This document shows positions 1 to 12,300 of a DNA stretch of 64,000 nt, piece by piece. Source of the stretch: Sinotaia quadrata (taxonomy: Eukaryota > Mollusca > Gastropoda > Architaenioglossa > Viviparidae); assembly GCA_028829895.1 (NCBI GenBank), contig CM054179.1:75860544-75924543 (forward strand), read 5' to 3'. The stretch's first letter is position 1. Each line of letters begins with the position of its first letter. The notes beneath the pieces were generated by a model that had not been told where the DNA came from, made no database searches, and saw only the letters and a list, made by a program, of their open reading frames with translations. A program made the translations under genes and the position numbers.

Positions 1-420
1 TTACTTACGTGTCAAGTCCGTCGAATCTTGTTTCACTAAGTTTATCAGTGATAATGATGGTCACAAAATTAATTCACAATGACCGTGACTGTAACATGCA
101 CAGCCTATAAACAAGTTTAATTATTCCCACCGAATATACAGGTACTTAATTAGTAACCTACCCAACTCGGAAAACGGTTTTCCCGCCATCTTTGGCAAAT
201 TAAATGTTCCCCCTCAGTTCTGAAACGCCAAATTTGATCTGCTGTCACAGGAGCAGTGACAGAATTCAGTGTGTCGCTGTTGACACTTGTCAGCCAGTAA
301 AGTTGTAGTTACTAGGGCATATCGCGACAGTAATCTTTTAACAGCGAGGATTTTTCCTGCCGGGTAAAGACCAGTTGAAGCGACCGCACTAGTCAACTAT
401 CACACATCCGCCAAGTTAGG
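1..420 (-). promoter_or_regulatory. Promoter-like patch, possible 5' end of an off-window minus-strand gene
   Basis: Read on the minus strand, positions 192-178 give AAGATGGCGGGAAAA, a YY1-type core (AAGATGGCG) overlapping an E2F-type site (GCGGGAAA). This pair is common near transcription starts of housekeeping genes. Downstream on the same strand, positions 9-1 read C|GTAAGTAA, a consensus-like splice donor. A minus-strand transcript starting near 180 with a short non-coding first exon would fit. No conserved protein is encoded here, so this is only a suggestion from motifs. Confidence 0.25.
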
Positions 421-3240
421 TTTTCCCAATTTGCAGGAAATTTCGCACACATATTTTCGTATTCTTTCCTTCCTACAATATCGACCAATTGAAATCGCAC
501 TAATTCACAAATGAAAGTTTAAGTGGTGGTGGTTGTGGTTACTATAGCAATTTTAACGTCACCACTGGAGCTTTTATTGATCATCATGGGACGTTATATA
601 TTGATCTGTAGTGCTCCAGTGGGACAGGCTCCCCTCACGAGTATTCGGGCTAGTCGTGGAGTTGCTGTTGGAGTTTTGGCTTGGTGCTGGAGACTGTTGT
701 TGATTTTGTGTGTGTCGTTGAATTGTGTATCTATATTTCTGGTGTCTATAGCGTTGAAAATTGCATCTATTGTTCCTGTAGCATACAGCTTCTATTTCTT
801 GTGACTGTAGCGTTAAACGTTGTGATGTCGGTGCAGGCTGATTTGAAGATTGTTGCTGAACATTATTCCTATTTTCACTTATTTTGGTTTCAGACCCAAC
901 TGACCTTTGCGCCAATGATGTAGAGGCGAATTTTCGCCATCTGCTGCACTCTCTATGTTATCTGAATGCTTTGTTGACCGGTGACAGAACGATGCGTGTT
1001 TGTAATGTGAGAACGATGCGTGTTTGTAGTGTGAGAACGATGCGTGTTTGTAGTGTGAGAACGATGTGTGTTTGTAGTGTGAGAACGATGCGTGGTTGTA
1101 ATGTGCTTGAGTCCATTTGCCGCCATCTGGCGACTGTTGTGGGCACTAAACAGATTGGCAAAGGTTCTATGTGTAAAGTTTAGCAGAAAGTGTAAGTGAT
1201 GTGTCATTTGTTTACATAGAAGACATGTTGATGTATCTAATTAGATAAATATAAACACTTCAGCTTATTGTTTTAATTATGTGCGTTTCTCAGCCAGATA
1301 AAAGGGGGGCACATGTACTTGTTCACCTTAGCTCAGTGCTGTCGACAATAGAAGCAAAGATCCCTTAATTTGTAATGTCAAATTTAAATTTATTCTATGC
1401 ATCCACCCCTAGATCAAGTATACATAGGAATGAATGGAAAGGTGGGCATGATGACCCCTCGTGGTAACTATAGATATGAATATTTATTTATCTGTTGGTG
1501 TGACGTATGACTCACGTACCTGTGTGCAGGAGAGAAAGACGAGAAAACTAAAGTGTTGGTTAATTACTCCCCTTGCCTGCTTATTGGAAACTAACACCAC
1601 CACCCCGTCTCTCAGTCACACGTGCGTACAATTAATAAACAAATGCAAAGACCACAACAAAGATGACGCATCACAAATTGTCTAGTCTTAGGGTAAACAC
1701 ATAATAACTAATATCTAATTCTAAGCCCCCAGACTCCCAAGGTGAATGCAGTCCCTTTAACTAATACACACGACATAACAGGATGCTATACAGAGAATCA
1801 AGAATTATAATTTTTGAAGAAGTTTAATCAAGAGAGTGAAGAAAATAAAATAGGTAACAATGAAGTAAATATCTAAGTAATCAAAATAAAATGAGTCTCT
1901 TAAGATAATGAGTTGGAAGAGGTCTTCTGCTAACTCCAGATTCTGTCTGTAGGATCCTTGCTTTAGCTTCTGGTCCTTTGAAGGGTGCTGAAATAGCAGT
2001 TTCCTCAAACCTCCCTCGTGAGTAGTAGGTTTCATTTCCTAGCATGTTTCACTTGTATGTACTTGTGAAAATACTTGCTTCCTCCAAACACACACACACA
2101 CACACACCTCTCTCTGTGTTATCCTCTTAAGATAAGCTCACATTGATTGTGTGTTGAATAAATAAGTTTTTCTATGCACACAGTTTCCTTCTGAATATGT
2201 AGAAGAGCTTTTCATCCCCAAACATTGCTGTAGGGGTACTTATTAAGAGTGGGTACCCCAGTAGACCTACTATTAAATTAGTGAGCTCTGTTTACCCAAG
2301 GTGGATCCTTGCAAGCATAGGTAACCTATTAAAAGTCTTATTATAAATTTGTCTAATAATTATAGTGTTCAGAAAAACTTTGATGTGGAAAAGTTTCTCA
2401 TTTCATTGATTAAAAAAAAAAATTGTTAAATGTTCAGATTAAACAAGTGCTAATTTAAACATTAATCTTATGTTTTTATCTAACTTAATAAATGTATATT
2501 TATATGTTGTCTCACAGGCACATATGATGCAATTTTGAAAAATCGTTTTATTTTGTGATTCATGAATTTATTTTAAAATATGAAATTCTGAAATATTGAC
2601 GACCACCTTCTACTATGAAATAACGCTAAAAATTCACTTCTTTTGACAATATCCAAAAATACACTCACCTCACACACAAAACAACTCGTTCAAAATCAGA
2701 AATGATTTATTTTAATGCTTGTGCACTTATTATTTTTCATTATCAACAATCACTAAACACCGATTTAGTGTTTAACACACTTGCAAACAAATCTCAAGCA
2801 TTCTTGCATATTGCTGCACACATTACATATAAGCCTATACATCCTCGCAATCTCTATTATCAAATCTCTATCAATAAAAATAGCACAACTGCAATCCACA
2901 AACACCTGCATAGCTGCCAATTAATGCACTTGTAGAAATATGTAACTTTATCAATGTTTCCATTATTAGTGATGGCAATAGTCAGTATGGTTATCCACCC
3001 AACAGCTAGTGGTCACCTCACAAAATGCCTGCAATCATGAATCAGATTGTCAGGAGATGTCTTCAGAGGACAGATGCTTGATAAACTTCTTTGTTGGTTA
3101 ATCTATTTGAATAAAAGTCAGCTGTCATCCACAACTGCCATTTACTCAGCTTGTCATTCACTTGTCTTGTGCTAGTGACAGACAGTCAGACTGAGGTTTA
3201 GTTCCTAAGCAGTTTTCTCTCAGAATTTTTTTTTTATTGT
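421..3240. other. Flanking DNA, no gene recognised
   Basis: No conserved coding exon was found on either strand. The part from about 520 to 920 is GTT/GTG-rich on plus, so the minus strand reads as a Q/N/S-rich low-complexity peptide. It resembles the Q/N-rich tails of the LINE ORF1-like pieces elsewhere in the window but is too degenerate to assign. A 24-bp tandem repeat lies at 987-1106, and a short CA repeat near 2090-2107. The end nearest 3240 should contain the INTS11 3' UTR, whose length I cannot fix. An AATAAA on minus at 3238-3233 lies only a few bases after the stop, too close to be the only signal. Confidence 0.5.
987..1106. repeat. 24-bp tandem repeat, 5 copies
   Basis: Five adjacent 24-bp units beginning GAACGATGCGTGTTTGTA differ at one to three positions each. 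Because 24 is a multiple of 3, several frames stay open across the array. The resulting short repetitive peptides are by-products of the repeat. Confidence 0.9.
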
Positions 3241-3300
3241 TCAAGCAACCGCAACATTAGACTTAAGAAGCTTCAAAAGATGGCTGCCCAACTCCTCATC
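3241..3300 (-). CDS. INTS11: INTS11 terminal coding exon 18
   Basis: The exon encodes [19 protein letters not shown] followed by TGA, corresponding to the human DEELGSFLTSLLKK ending. The acceptor is TTTAAG. The total coding length then comes to exactly 600 codons. Confidence 0.87.
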   Translation of the reverse strand, partial: DEELGSHLLKLLKSNVAVA

Positions 3301-6300
3301 CTTAAAACAAATAATCAAACAAAAAAAAAAATATATCAATGTACATGAATCAAAATAAACGACCAAGAAAACAGGTAAAGTCAGTAATAATGTCACAAAC
3401 TCTACAATTAACCCTTGCCTTTAGTTGATGACAATTATTAAGATTGATTACGAAATTATGGGAAATGATCCTTTACTGATGTAGACAGTGTGAAAACTTA
3501 ATAAAATTAAACAAAACTAGCATAGCATAGCAGATTTATTCAAACGCATTCCTTAACTCTTTAAGTTGCATGTTTTAACAATGCTGACAAGATGAAAGCA
3601 AGCACAATCTTTATCTATTAAACATAGGTCGCTGAAAAATGTCTGTTATACTAATCCAAATTCAGTGGTAAAGTGTCACATTTAAACCGACAAGGCTATA
3701 AGGAACCAAGATGGTTGCACGAGTACAGTTGTGTGTACCACCACAAACACCGCCATCTTTGTGCATGCCCAAATTTCCCCCTAGTGCTGACCTTTAATTC
3801 TCTGAAACCTAACCAATTCCCCATCATCATCAAGTCCCAGATGAGACAAACTGACTCACCTGGTGTGACCAAGAGACCAGAATGGTTTTGCCATCTTCAT
3901 CTCCGGACACGTTTAGCAGCACCGATTCACCAACACTTATGGATCCATCAGATGAGTACTGTACAGGACAGTGTTTCATATCTCTAGAATAGAAAGTACC
4001 AACAAAACCACAACAATGTGAATGAGATATTATTCTCTAAAATGGCGGTAAAGTACAAGAAATGGTGAAACCTAAATGCAAAGGTTAGAAGAGATCCTTC
4101 AAGCTCTTTGCATAAAGGGTGTCTACTCCAGATTAATAAAGCTACAGCTTTTAATTAGCATTCAATATGAAATGCTTTGAAAAAAGAAATAATGACAATT
4201 AGACACACACACACACACATGAAAAAATTAAAAATTTACTTTTATCATAATTTGTTTATTGTCAACCAGAAAGAATTAGACTTTAGAACAAAGAAACAAA
4301 TGTACTATAGTGTTTGGAAAAAATGTATACTGTTAAAGAAAGAGCAAATCTAATACTAAATTAACAGTTAATATCCATTAGCTGTGGGTAAATCAAACAA
4401 CCTGGCTGCACTTGTGTAATAATTTACAAACAATACAAATTACCACACTTAAGTAATAACTTAAAAACAAAAATGCATGAACAAACTTAAGTAATAATTT
4501 ACAGACAACAAAGTAAGAGCACGTTTATGTAATAATTCATCTGCTGCAACAAATCTTAAGGATATGGCCTATTTAACTCACAGTCCTGCTGTGCCAAAAG
4601 ACCAGGATTACAAACCCTAGCAAGTAAATCTTACAGCTGGCATCTAATGTTTTTCTTAATGTCACTAATTATGAATGTTTGTGGCACTTAATAAAAAAGA
4701 AACCTAAAACAAAACATCTCTTAAACTGATCTTAAGCATACTTAAAAATAAAAAAATATGAGGTTACGTTTTTATTAATTTGTAAATGCGCTCAGCCATT
4801 TCATGTACAGGTCCCTCTTCATCTACCATGATGTTACAAGTAAATCGCAGCTGATGCTCTTCAAGTCCAAGGTCACGGAATGCTGCACTTGGCTCCACTA
4901 ATGTCATTTTCTGAATAAGAGCAATTAATATTTTAGAGTGTATTTACTGACCAACAGGCAAACACAGGCATAGGCATAACACACATGCAAACACAGGAAT
5001 GCATACAAACACAATTTAGATTTATTCAAATCTACTGAATCCATAGCCAATTTCATCAGTGAAATATAAATTTATGCCTCAATAAAACTAAATGAATGAA
5101 AATAGATACTTCATCACTAGTGATTTAATCAAGGAATAGTTTTTTCCCTTATGGTCTAGCCAAACCCATGGTACAGAATAGTCAATTTCCAAATGAAGAT
5201 TACAGTATTTCTAAGTATATCTAAAAATATCTAACCTCTGACAACAATGCTACAATCTTAAAGGTAATATATTTTTAATCTGCAAATGGTATACAATCAA
5301 CAACAACAAAGAAAAGAATAATTAATACACAAATTCATATGCACTTTTAAAAATAAAATTATTTATCACAAACTAGTCCTTTACCCACAAGTAAATTTTA
5401 TAAATGAATAAAGAAAAAAAAGCAAACTCACATTTCCTTTCAATACTAATGCCCCATGAAGTACTTTGATTGATTTGGGCTGTGGTCCCCACTCTGGACC
5501 TGATGAACAAAGATCAAGCAAAGTTCTAAAAAAAACTCTAATTTTGGATGTGAACTCTCTTGACCTGAAGAAAAGATTTAGCCTATAAAAAAAACATAAA
5601 GCACTTTCACTGATTTGGGGCTGTAGTCCCTCTTGGCCATTAAGATAAGATCTAGCCTAGGAAAAATCTCAAGCAAAACTTTCTTTCATGGCACTGATAG
5701 AGGGCACGTTTATTTGCACAGATTAATCCAGTGTGCAAGTCAAGAGAAAGTAATTCCTACTAAAAGTAAGAACAATAAACAAACAAAATATAAAAAAAAT
5801 CAGTGGTTAGATATGAGAATTTCTCCAGTAAAAATTATAGGAATTCTTGCAAGTCATTTTATTTTGCAAAATTTACAGTGCTGTGGCTATTGAAAGGCTT
5901 GGAAAAGTCTCAAAGAGATGGTAGTGATTCATATAAAAACATGCATTAAAGTAAGAGACTAGTCCAGCCATTAGGTAGTGATTTAATTTTGATAAAATGT
6001 TCCTACGACCGCAGCAGCTGGGTTATGAATCACAGCAGTGCCCATACAAAAATCACACCAATTTTTAAAAAATATCAAAATTAACCACCAGATAATTGTC
6101 TCAATCAGAAGTATGATTTAGACTTTAAAATATACAAAAACATATTTAACAAATATTTCCAAAAATCTTTTCAAATAAATAATAAAATAATCATTCTCTC
6201 GGTCAAGTCATCTAAAAAAACAGGTTTAAGACACAAAATAAAATCAGAACACGTTATCAGCTATTTACTGTCTATGGACGATCCAAAACTATACAGCAGT

Positions 6301-9300
6301 GGTTCCCAAACTTTCTCGGTTCTCAGCACTCTTGGTGTATCATGATTTTTTCCATAGTGCCCAATTACATTTATGTTAGTGTGGTTAGAATAAAATTTGG
6401 AATATCCTGCATTGTCCCTGTGAGTTAGCTGCATCCCCCCACACCCCAGCACTGCAGCACACACTTTGGGAAACATGCTATACAGTAAAAATGAACATGA
6501 TATCAATTCATGACTGATACTGTCAACATTCACAGTGAAGACATTAACTTGAGGTTTGGCCATGAGAAATGTGGAAGAACTGTCATCCAGAAAAGCAGAT
6601 TCAAAACAACAGGCCTATAATTTGACATCAGAAAAATCAACAATGTTTAGGGGGTACTGCAACATCAAGAAAATATTTAGAGTGAAGTCCAAAGTTAAGA
6701 GAGAGAGTATGAAAAACGGTTTAGACAAGTCTTCAAGCTAAATGGGGCTAACAAAATAAAAGCCCTTTACATTTACACAATCCCTGTAATCAGCTATACT
6801 GGAGGTATCATAGATCGGACAACAAATGAAATAATTGATCTGCTCAGAAAAGCAAGAAAATTACTAATATACATAAAGCCCTACACCCAAAAGCAGGTGC
6901 AGATAGGTTCTATGTATCTCAAGAAATGGGAGGCAGACGACTCAAGAAAATCAAAGATGTATTGAAGGAGACGTTTTAGAGCCTAGTGGACTACATCTGG
7001 AATAACAGCAAAGATGAGCCACCGATAGAAGCAGTTAAGATGAGTGGATTATATCAACCCCCACAAAGAGACAAAGAAACGGAATAAAACAACATGTCAC
7101 GGGTATGGGAGGGGGTAATCAGAAAATTTATTTTTGTCCCTGTGAATTATCTCCCCCTTGTCCATATGTGGCCCGTTCGGGACGGGACGTTCTCAGAGTT
7201 CATCCGCAGGTTAAGGTGAAAGGTTAATTAGATGTGCTGACAGCAAGTTTGTTCCCAATTGCCATCAGGGCTTTTGGCTTATTTTGTGTACAGTTTTTTT
7301 CAATGTATTAATGAGCGAGTGGTACTATGTTCATGCTTTGTCAGAGTGTTTGAGAGTGTGAATACTTATTTTGTAATTTTACTTTTATAATTAAAATCAT
7401 TTGTATATTTATTTATGTTAAGGTTGGATAGTTATTTTAACAATATATAGAAGTTGTAGCTAGTCAATTTTAGTCCTTACATATAAATTTAGTTAGGAAC
7501 TATTTTCTTAGTCAATGCACCCCTAGAATGAATGCACCAAAACCCGAGAACAATAGCCTAAGCGGTCATGACTAATGAGTTATTTTTTTTGTGGGAGGGA
7601 AAGAATAAAAGGATTCACCCGGCCATTTTGAATTAGTGTGTGTGTGTATGTTCTGGACTACAGAGAGGTGTGAGGTCTTATATGGTTTGCCTACACCGAG
7701 TCCGGACCGTCTTTTCTATTCTCGTCATAATCGGGGAAGAAAGACCAGAATATCTTCCAAGTATTATACAGTGTTGGAGGTGTGTTTTGTCGCACCCGAC
7801 TCTTTTATGGTAACCTGCATCGGATGCCAGTATTATACGTTGGACCCGAAACCTGGACAGTGGTTGTTCATCAGTGACTTTGCGCCAAGTGCTGACGGGA
7901 CAAGACTGGGCCGGGAGAAAGATATTCACCACCACTCATCAATATACCAACCATCTTTTAACTTCGCCCGCTATTCTTCAGCGAGGAGTTAGTTATACTT
8001 TCGGCGTTTATCAACGCGAAAGGGCCACCGGGTTCATCAGCCTGCGTGCCAGTCAACGAGGCCTGACAGTTCTACAACCTCAACTCGTCGTATGTACTAC
8101 GTACATTATCTGCTATCGCAACGAGGCCTGACGGTTCTACAACCTCAACTCGTCGTATGTACTTCGTACATTATCTGCGGTATCATCGTGATTTTCTCAG
8201 TTTATTGGCCAATACCATTACGTTTATTTTTCGTCACGCAGACGTGCGTTTTCTTTTCCTTGAAATTAGTAAGTAGAAGAACTTTTCTCAGGGTGCATTC
8301 ATTTAGGTAGGATAGTTAGAGTATAAACATTTAACTTTGATTTTAACAAATAATTAGAGATTGGATGAATATTTGTGGAGTTTAAAATTAACATTCATTG
8401 ACGTTGGGTTTTTCACCCACTATTTTTAAGACATTTATTCTTTAAAGATGAGATAAATTTTTGCGGTCATTACCGCTAGTGTGTTTTTGTATCGGGCCAC
8501 GCCCAAAATATTGTGCCACGTAATATTGGCAATAGTAGAGAATGTTCATCACTGTTTAAGGTTTTATTTTAAAATTTTATTTCATTTATCATATCCATTG
8601 TTCTTTCTTTCTTTCTTTCTTTTTCCCCCTATCCCATGAATGTTGCTGAGCGGATGTATTTTTTTGAATGAGTGACTAACACCGTATGAGAGAGTTAGCC
8701 CCCAAGTTATTAGAATAAATTTCTTCTTTTTAACTCTTCATCAAGAGTTGGGGTTTTCTCTCTGTGTGTGGTGCAAGTACGGTGCTACGGTTGTTTGTTC
8801 GTTCATTCTGTCCGTCCCTCAAAATACATTCATCCCGCATTCATACATACACGCTGGCTTTCACATTTTACCCCACATCTCAGAATAAAGCTAATCCTAA
8901 CCCCCACAAAACTATTCGTGGTGTCTGAGTGTGAGAATGATCATCAACATCTGATCGTTCGATGTGATCCCGGCAAGTCACGGTAACTGACCTGACCCCA
9001 CCCCCTTTGACCGAGAAGGAGAGAGAGGCCAGCGACAGTCAGTCAGACAACAACAACATAGGCGGCCCGTGACACAACAAAACAGGCATTAGCCAATAGT
9101 TGGAGCCCAAAACCTCTCCATGATTAGTTTGTGTGACAAGCTGAGGAATAATCAACAAAACAATCAATACAGATGGTTGAAAGAGGCAGGTTTGAAAGCA
9201 GAAAGAGAAGCACTCATAATTGCTGTTCAAGATCAAGCTGTAAATATGAAATCACAGAAAACAAAAATCTCAACTGATTCCAAATGCAGACTGCAAAAAT

Positions 9301-12300
9301 ATGGATGAAACAACAGAATATATATTATCTGGATGTTAGTTTCTGGCTGGAACAGAATACACCAAAAGACACAATGAAGTGCCAAAAATCATACCTAGAA
9401 ACCTATGTGAGAACTATAGTGTAAAAACCCCAGAAAGAGCATGGATGTGCCAACCAGAAGCACTCACGAGACAGAAAAAGTCAAAATACCTTGAGATAAG
9501 AACAGATCGAGTGATTCCTATGCGAGGACCAGGCATTGTAGATCTCAATAAGTCTTACAGAACAGCAGCAATCATTAATGTCACTGTTTCACGTGTTAGA
9601 AACATAAAAAAGAAAAAAAGAAAAAAATAGAAAAATACCAAGATCTCAGATTAGAAATCCAGAGACTGTGGAATATAAAAGCAGAAGTGAATCTGCAATG
9701 ACAGGAGCCTTGGGGAACATAACATCTGAGTTGGAAGGCTATATGAAAAAAATACCTAAAATCTATAGACCTGCTCCACTACTAAAAGCAGCACTCCTCA
9801 AAAAGTGCCCACATCTTCTCCCTAAATCTTGGAGAGATTCAGAGTCCTTGGTTCACATCCAACAGTATACAGAAGTTGTGAAAAAAGGCATATTAATGAT
9901 AATAATAATGAACATCTACAAAATCAATCAACACTAGCAACAATTATACCATGTATAGTATCAACTAATCAATCAATTTAAAACTGCACCTAGCTGTTAA
10001 TGATTTTGATATCAGGAAAAGGAAAGGTAAATAAAGATGACTTTCTGAAAGGTGGATTTAAGGAGAATATATGGCTTAATTGTAAAGGATCTCATTCTGA
10101 TATGTAATTTAAAAGTACCTACCAACCACCTCGGATGGGCGTTTTAGCAGAGCAAGGGAAGCACTGACAGGTATAGGATGAGAAATTGACACAACTGATG
10201 TCTCACCATTTGCTGGCATGAAGCAGTTAACAGCTGTTAAAACATCAAAAGATATCCATGAATACAACTCCACAACATCTATTGCATTAAATTATATAAA
10301 GCTTCACAAGATCAAACAAAGATGGATGAGTGTAAACAATGACAGTGAGATCTGAAATGGTGATTAGAACAAATATTAACAGCCAAAAATACTAAACAGT
10401 CAAAGGCAGCTCAGAATTTATTTGAGAAAATAGACTTTGGACCTGTTTCACAACTGTAGCTTGATTCCATGTGATGAGACACACAAGTCAACAATTAAAA
10501 AAAGGCTAATAACGAAAGACAAGATACTGACATATCATTATATTAGAAAATCTCAGTTTAAACATCGAAACAAGCAATGAAACAGTAATGTCACTTCTCA
10601 ACAATAAAAAAAAAAACCTTGCTTAACAGTCCCCCAAATTTCTTGAAAATGCAAGAGAGATGGAGAGAAATGCACAGCAAAAGTCCGTGCATAAGAAACA
10701 GGTCAATGACCTCTACAACTGATTAGCAAAATAAGAGAAAGAGTGTACTTAACAATGCGATTGGCAGCAAAACAAAAAGAGTATACTTAATAATGTGACT
10801 GACAGCAAAAGAAGAAAGAAAGTATACTTAATAATGTGATCAATAGCAAAAGAAGAAAAAGCATAATAATGAGATCAACAGTAAAATATGCACCAAATTC
10901 TTTCTCAATTTTTGTCTTGAGGAACTCCATTTTTGCGGCTTCTCCATGCACCAGCAGGACATTGGAAGGTGAGCAGTGTGAAATGAGTTGCATAATTCCC
11001 TTGGCATCCGCATGAGCACTAAATGACATGTATTGTACTGATAAACGCACTTCCAGCTGGAAAAATACATAAGAGAGTAGTTAATTGTATGAATAATATT
11101 TATTTCACATTAAGATTCTCAAGGATATGTTTAAACAAAAACAAATATCTATCTGATGTTTATAATAAATCTGATTTGTATCTCAGTCATTGAAATGGTA
11201 TAAATACATCTGCAATAGCATCAAATACATGTGTGTCTCAGTCACTGTAACAGTATAAATATGTGTATATCTCAATCATTGCATAACAGTATAAATACAT
11301 ATATTATCTCAGTCACTGCATAACCGTATTAATACATGTGTCTCAGTCACTGCATAACCATATTAATACATGTGTCTCAGTCACTGCATAACCATATTAA
11401 TACATGTGTCTCAGTCACTGCATAACCATATTAATACATGTGTCAAAACAGTCACTGCATAACCATATTAATACATGTATCTCAGTCACTGTAACAGTAT
11501 AAATACGTATCTCTCAGTCATTGCATAACAGTATCAAATACATATATCTCAGTCACTGTAACAGATTCAAATACATATGTCTCACACTGTAACAGATTCA
11601 AATACATATATCTCAGTCAATGTAACAGCATTGATATTGCTCACCATTTGTTTGTTCTCCAACTCCAATCTTTTGGCACCATTTAGAATCTTGTGCCCCA
11701 CTGTTCCTGCCACACAGTAGCCAGGCATTATCACCTGCCAAATGTGCAAAGTGGAGATGCATATCAATTTATCCTTTCATGAAGACTATTAATATACAGC
11801 TGCAGCATAATGATATACAAAGCTGCAAAGCTGGATCCATGAATTATTTTTTAATAATAAAAAACCCAAATAAACTATAATGGTAAAAAAGTATATGTTC
11901 CAAAGGAAGAACTTTAACAAAATAATGTTAGCATAAATGACACAAAACATACAAATTAAAAACACATAGAAAGTAATGATACAAAACTGATAATTGCTTG
12001 AGAAGAATTATTAATGAATATCGTCAAAACATGCTACTTTTCTACGTTTAAGTTCTGGACACTTAATTCACAAAACCATTAACATGTATGTTTTAACTTT
12101 ATTAGGGAAGTCATTTATGTATTTTACACTTAAACTTTAGTCGGGGAAAATAGGGGAAATTATTACAGAGTGATACTCTATTAAACTTGAATGAACGCCT
12201 CACCATATTCTTTTCATTGGGTGCCCACTTCTTAAAGATTTGTAGTGACAGTCCAGCATGCAACATTCCAGGTGTAGCAAACACTACCATAGCACCAGGG

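Larger units (their letters stand above)
6180..9935 (+). mobile_element. LINE retrotransposon fragment (RT and C-terminal part), interrupted twice
   Basis: The plus strand carries a frameshifted, stop-ridden non-LTR reverse transcriptase. Segment 6180-6296 reads [20 protein letters not shown] and then DPKLYS, the degenerate catalytic YxDD box. It resumes after a hAT-like insertion at about 6486 ([20 protein letters not shown]). Near 6740-7090 it gives [19 protein letters not shown] and then RKARKLL. After a solo LTR it continues at about 9080-9930 with [18 protein letters not shown] and then AVQDQA, and later [18 protein letters not shown]. It ends in an imperfect TAA-rich tail near 9900. It lies in INTS11 intron 14, in antisense orientation, and is inactive. 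Confidence 0.8.

Noticed and set aside
4768..4910. INTS11 ending at the TAA just after exon 16
   Set aside because: Exons 17 and 18, with matching phase and conserved C-terminal motifs, follow, so the TAA is intronic.
7636..8310. Plus-strand open frames of up to 118 codons
   Set aside because: They lie inside the solo LTR, overlap in several frames, and match no known domain.
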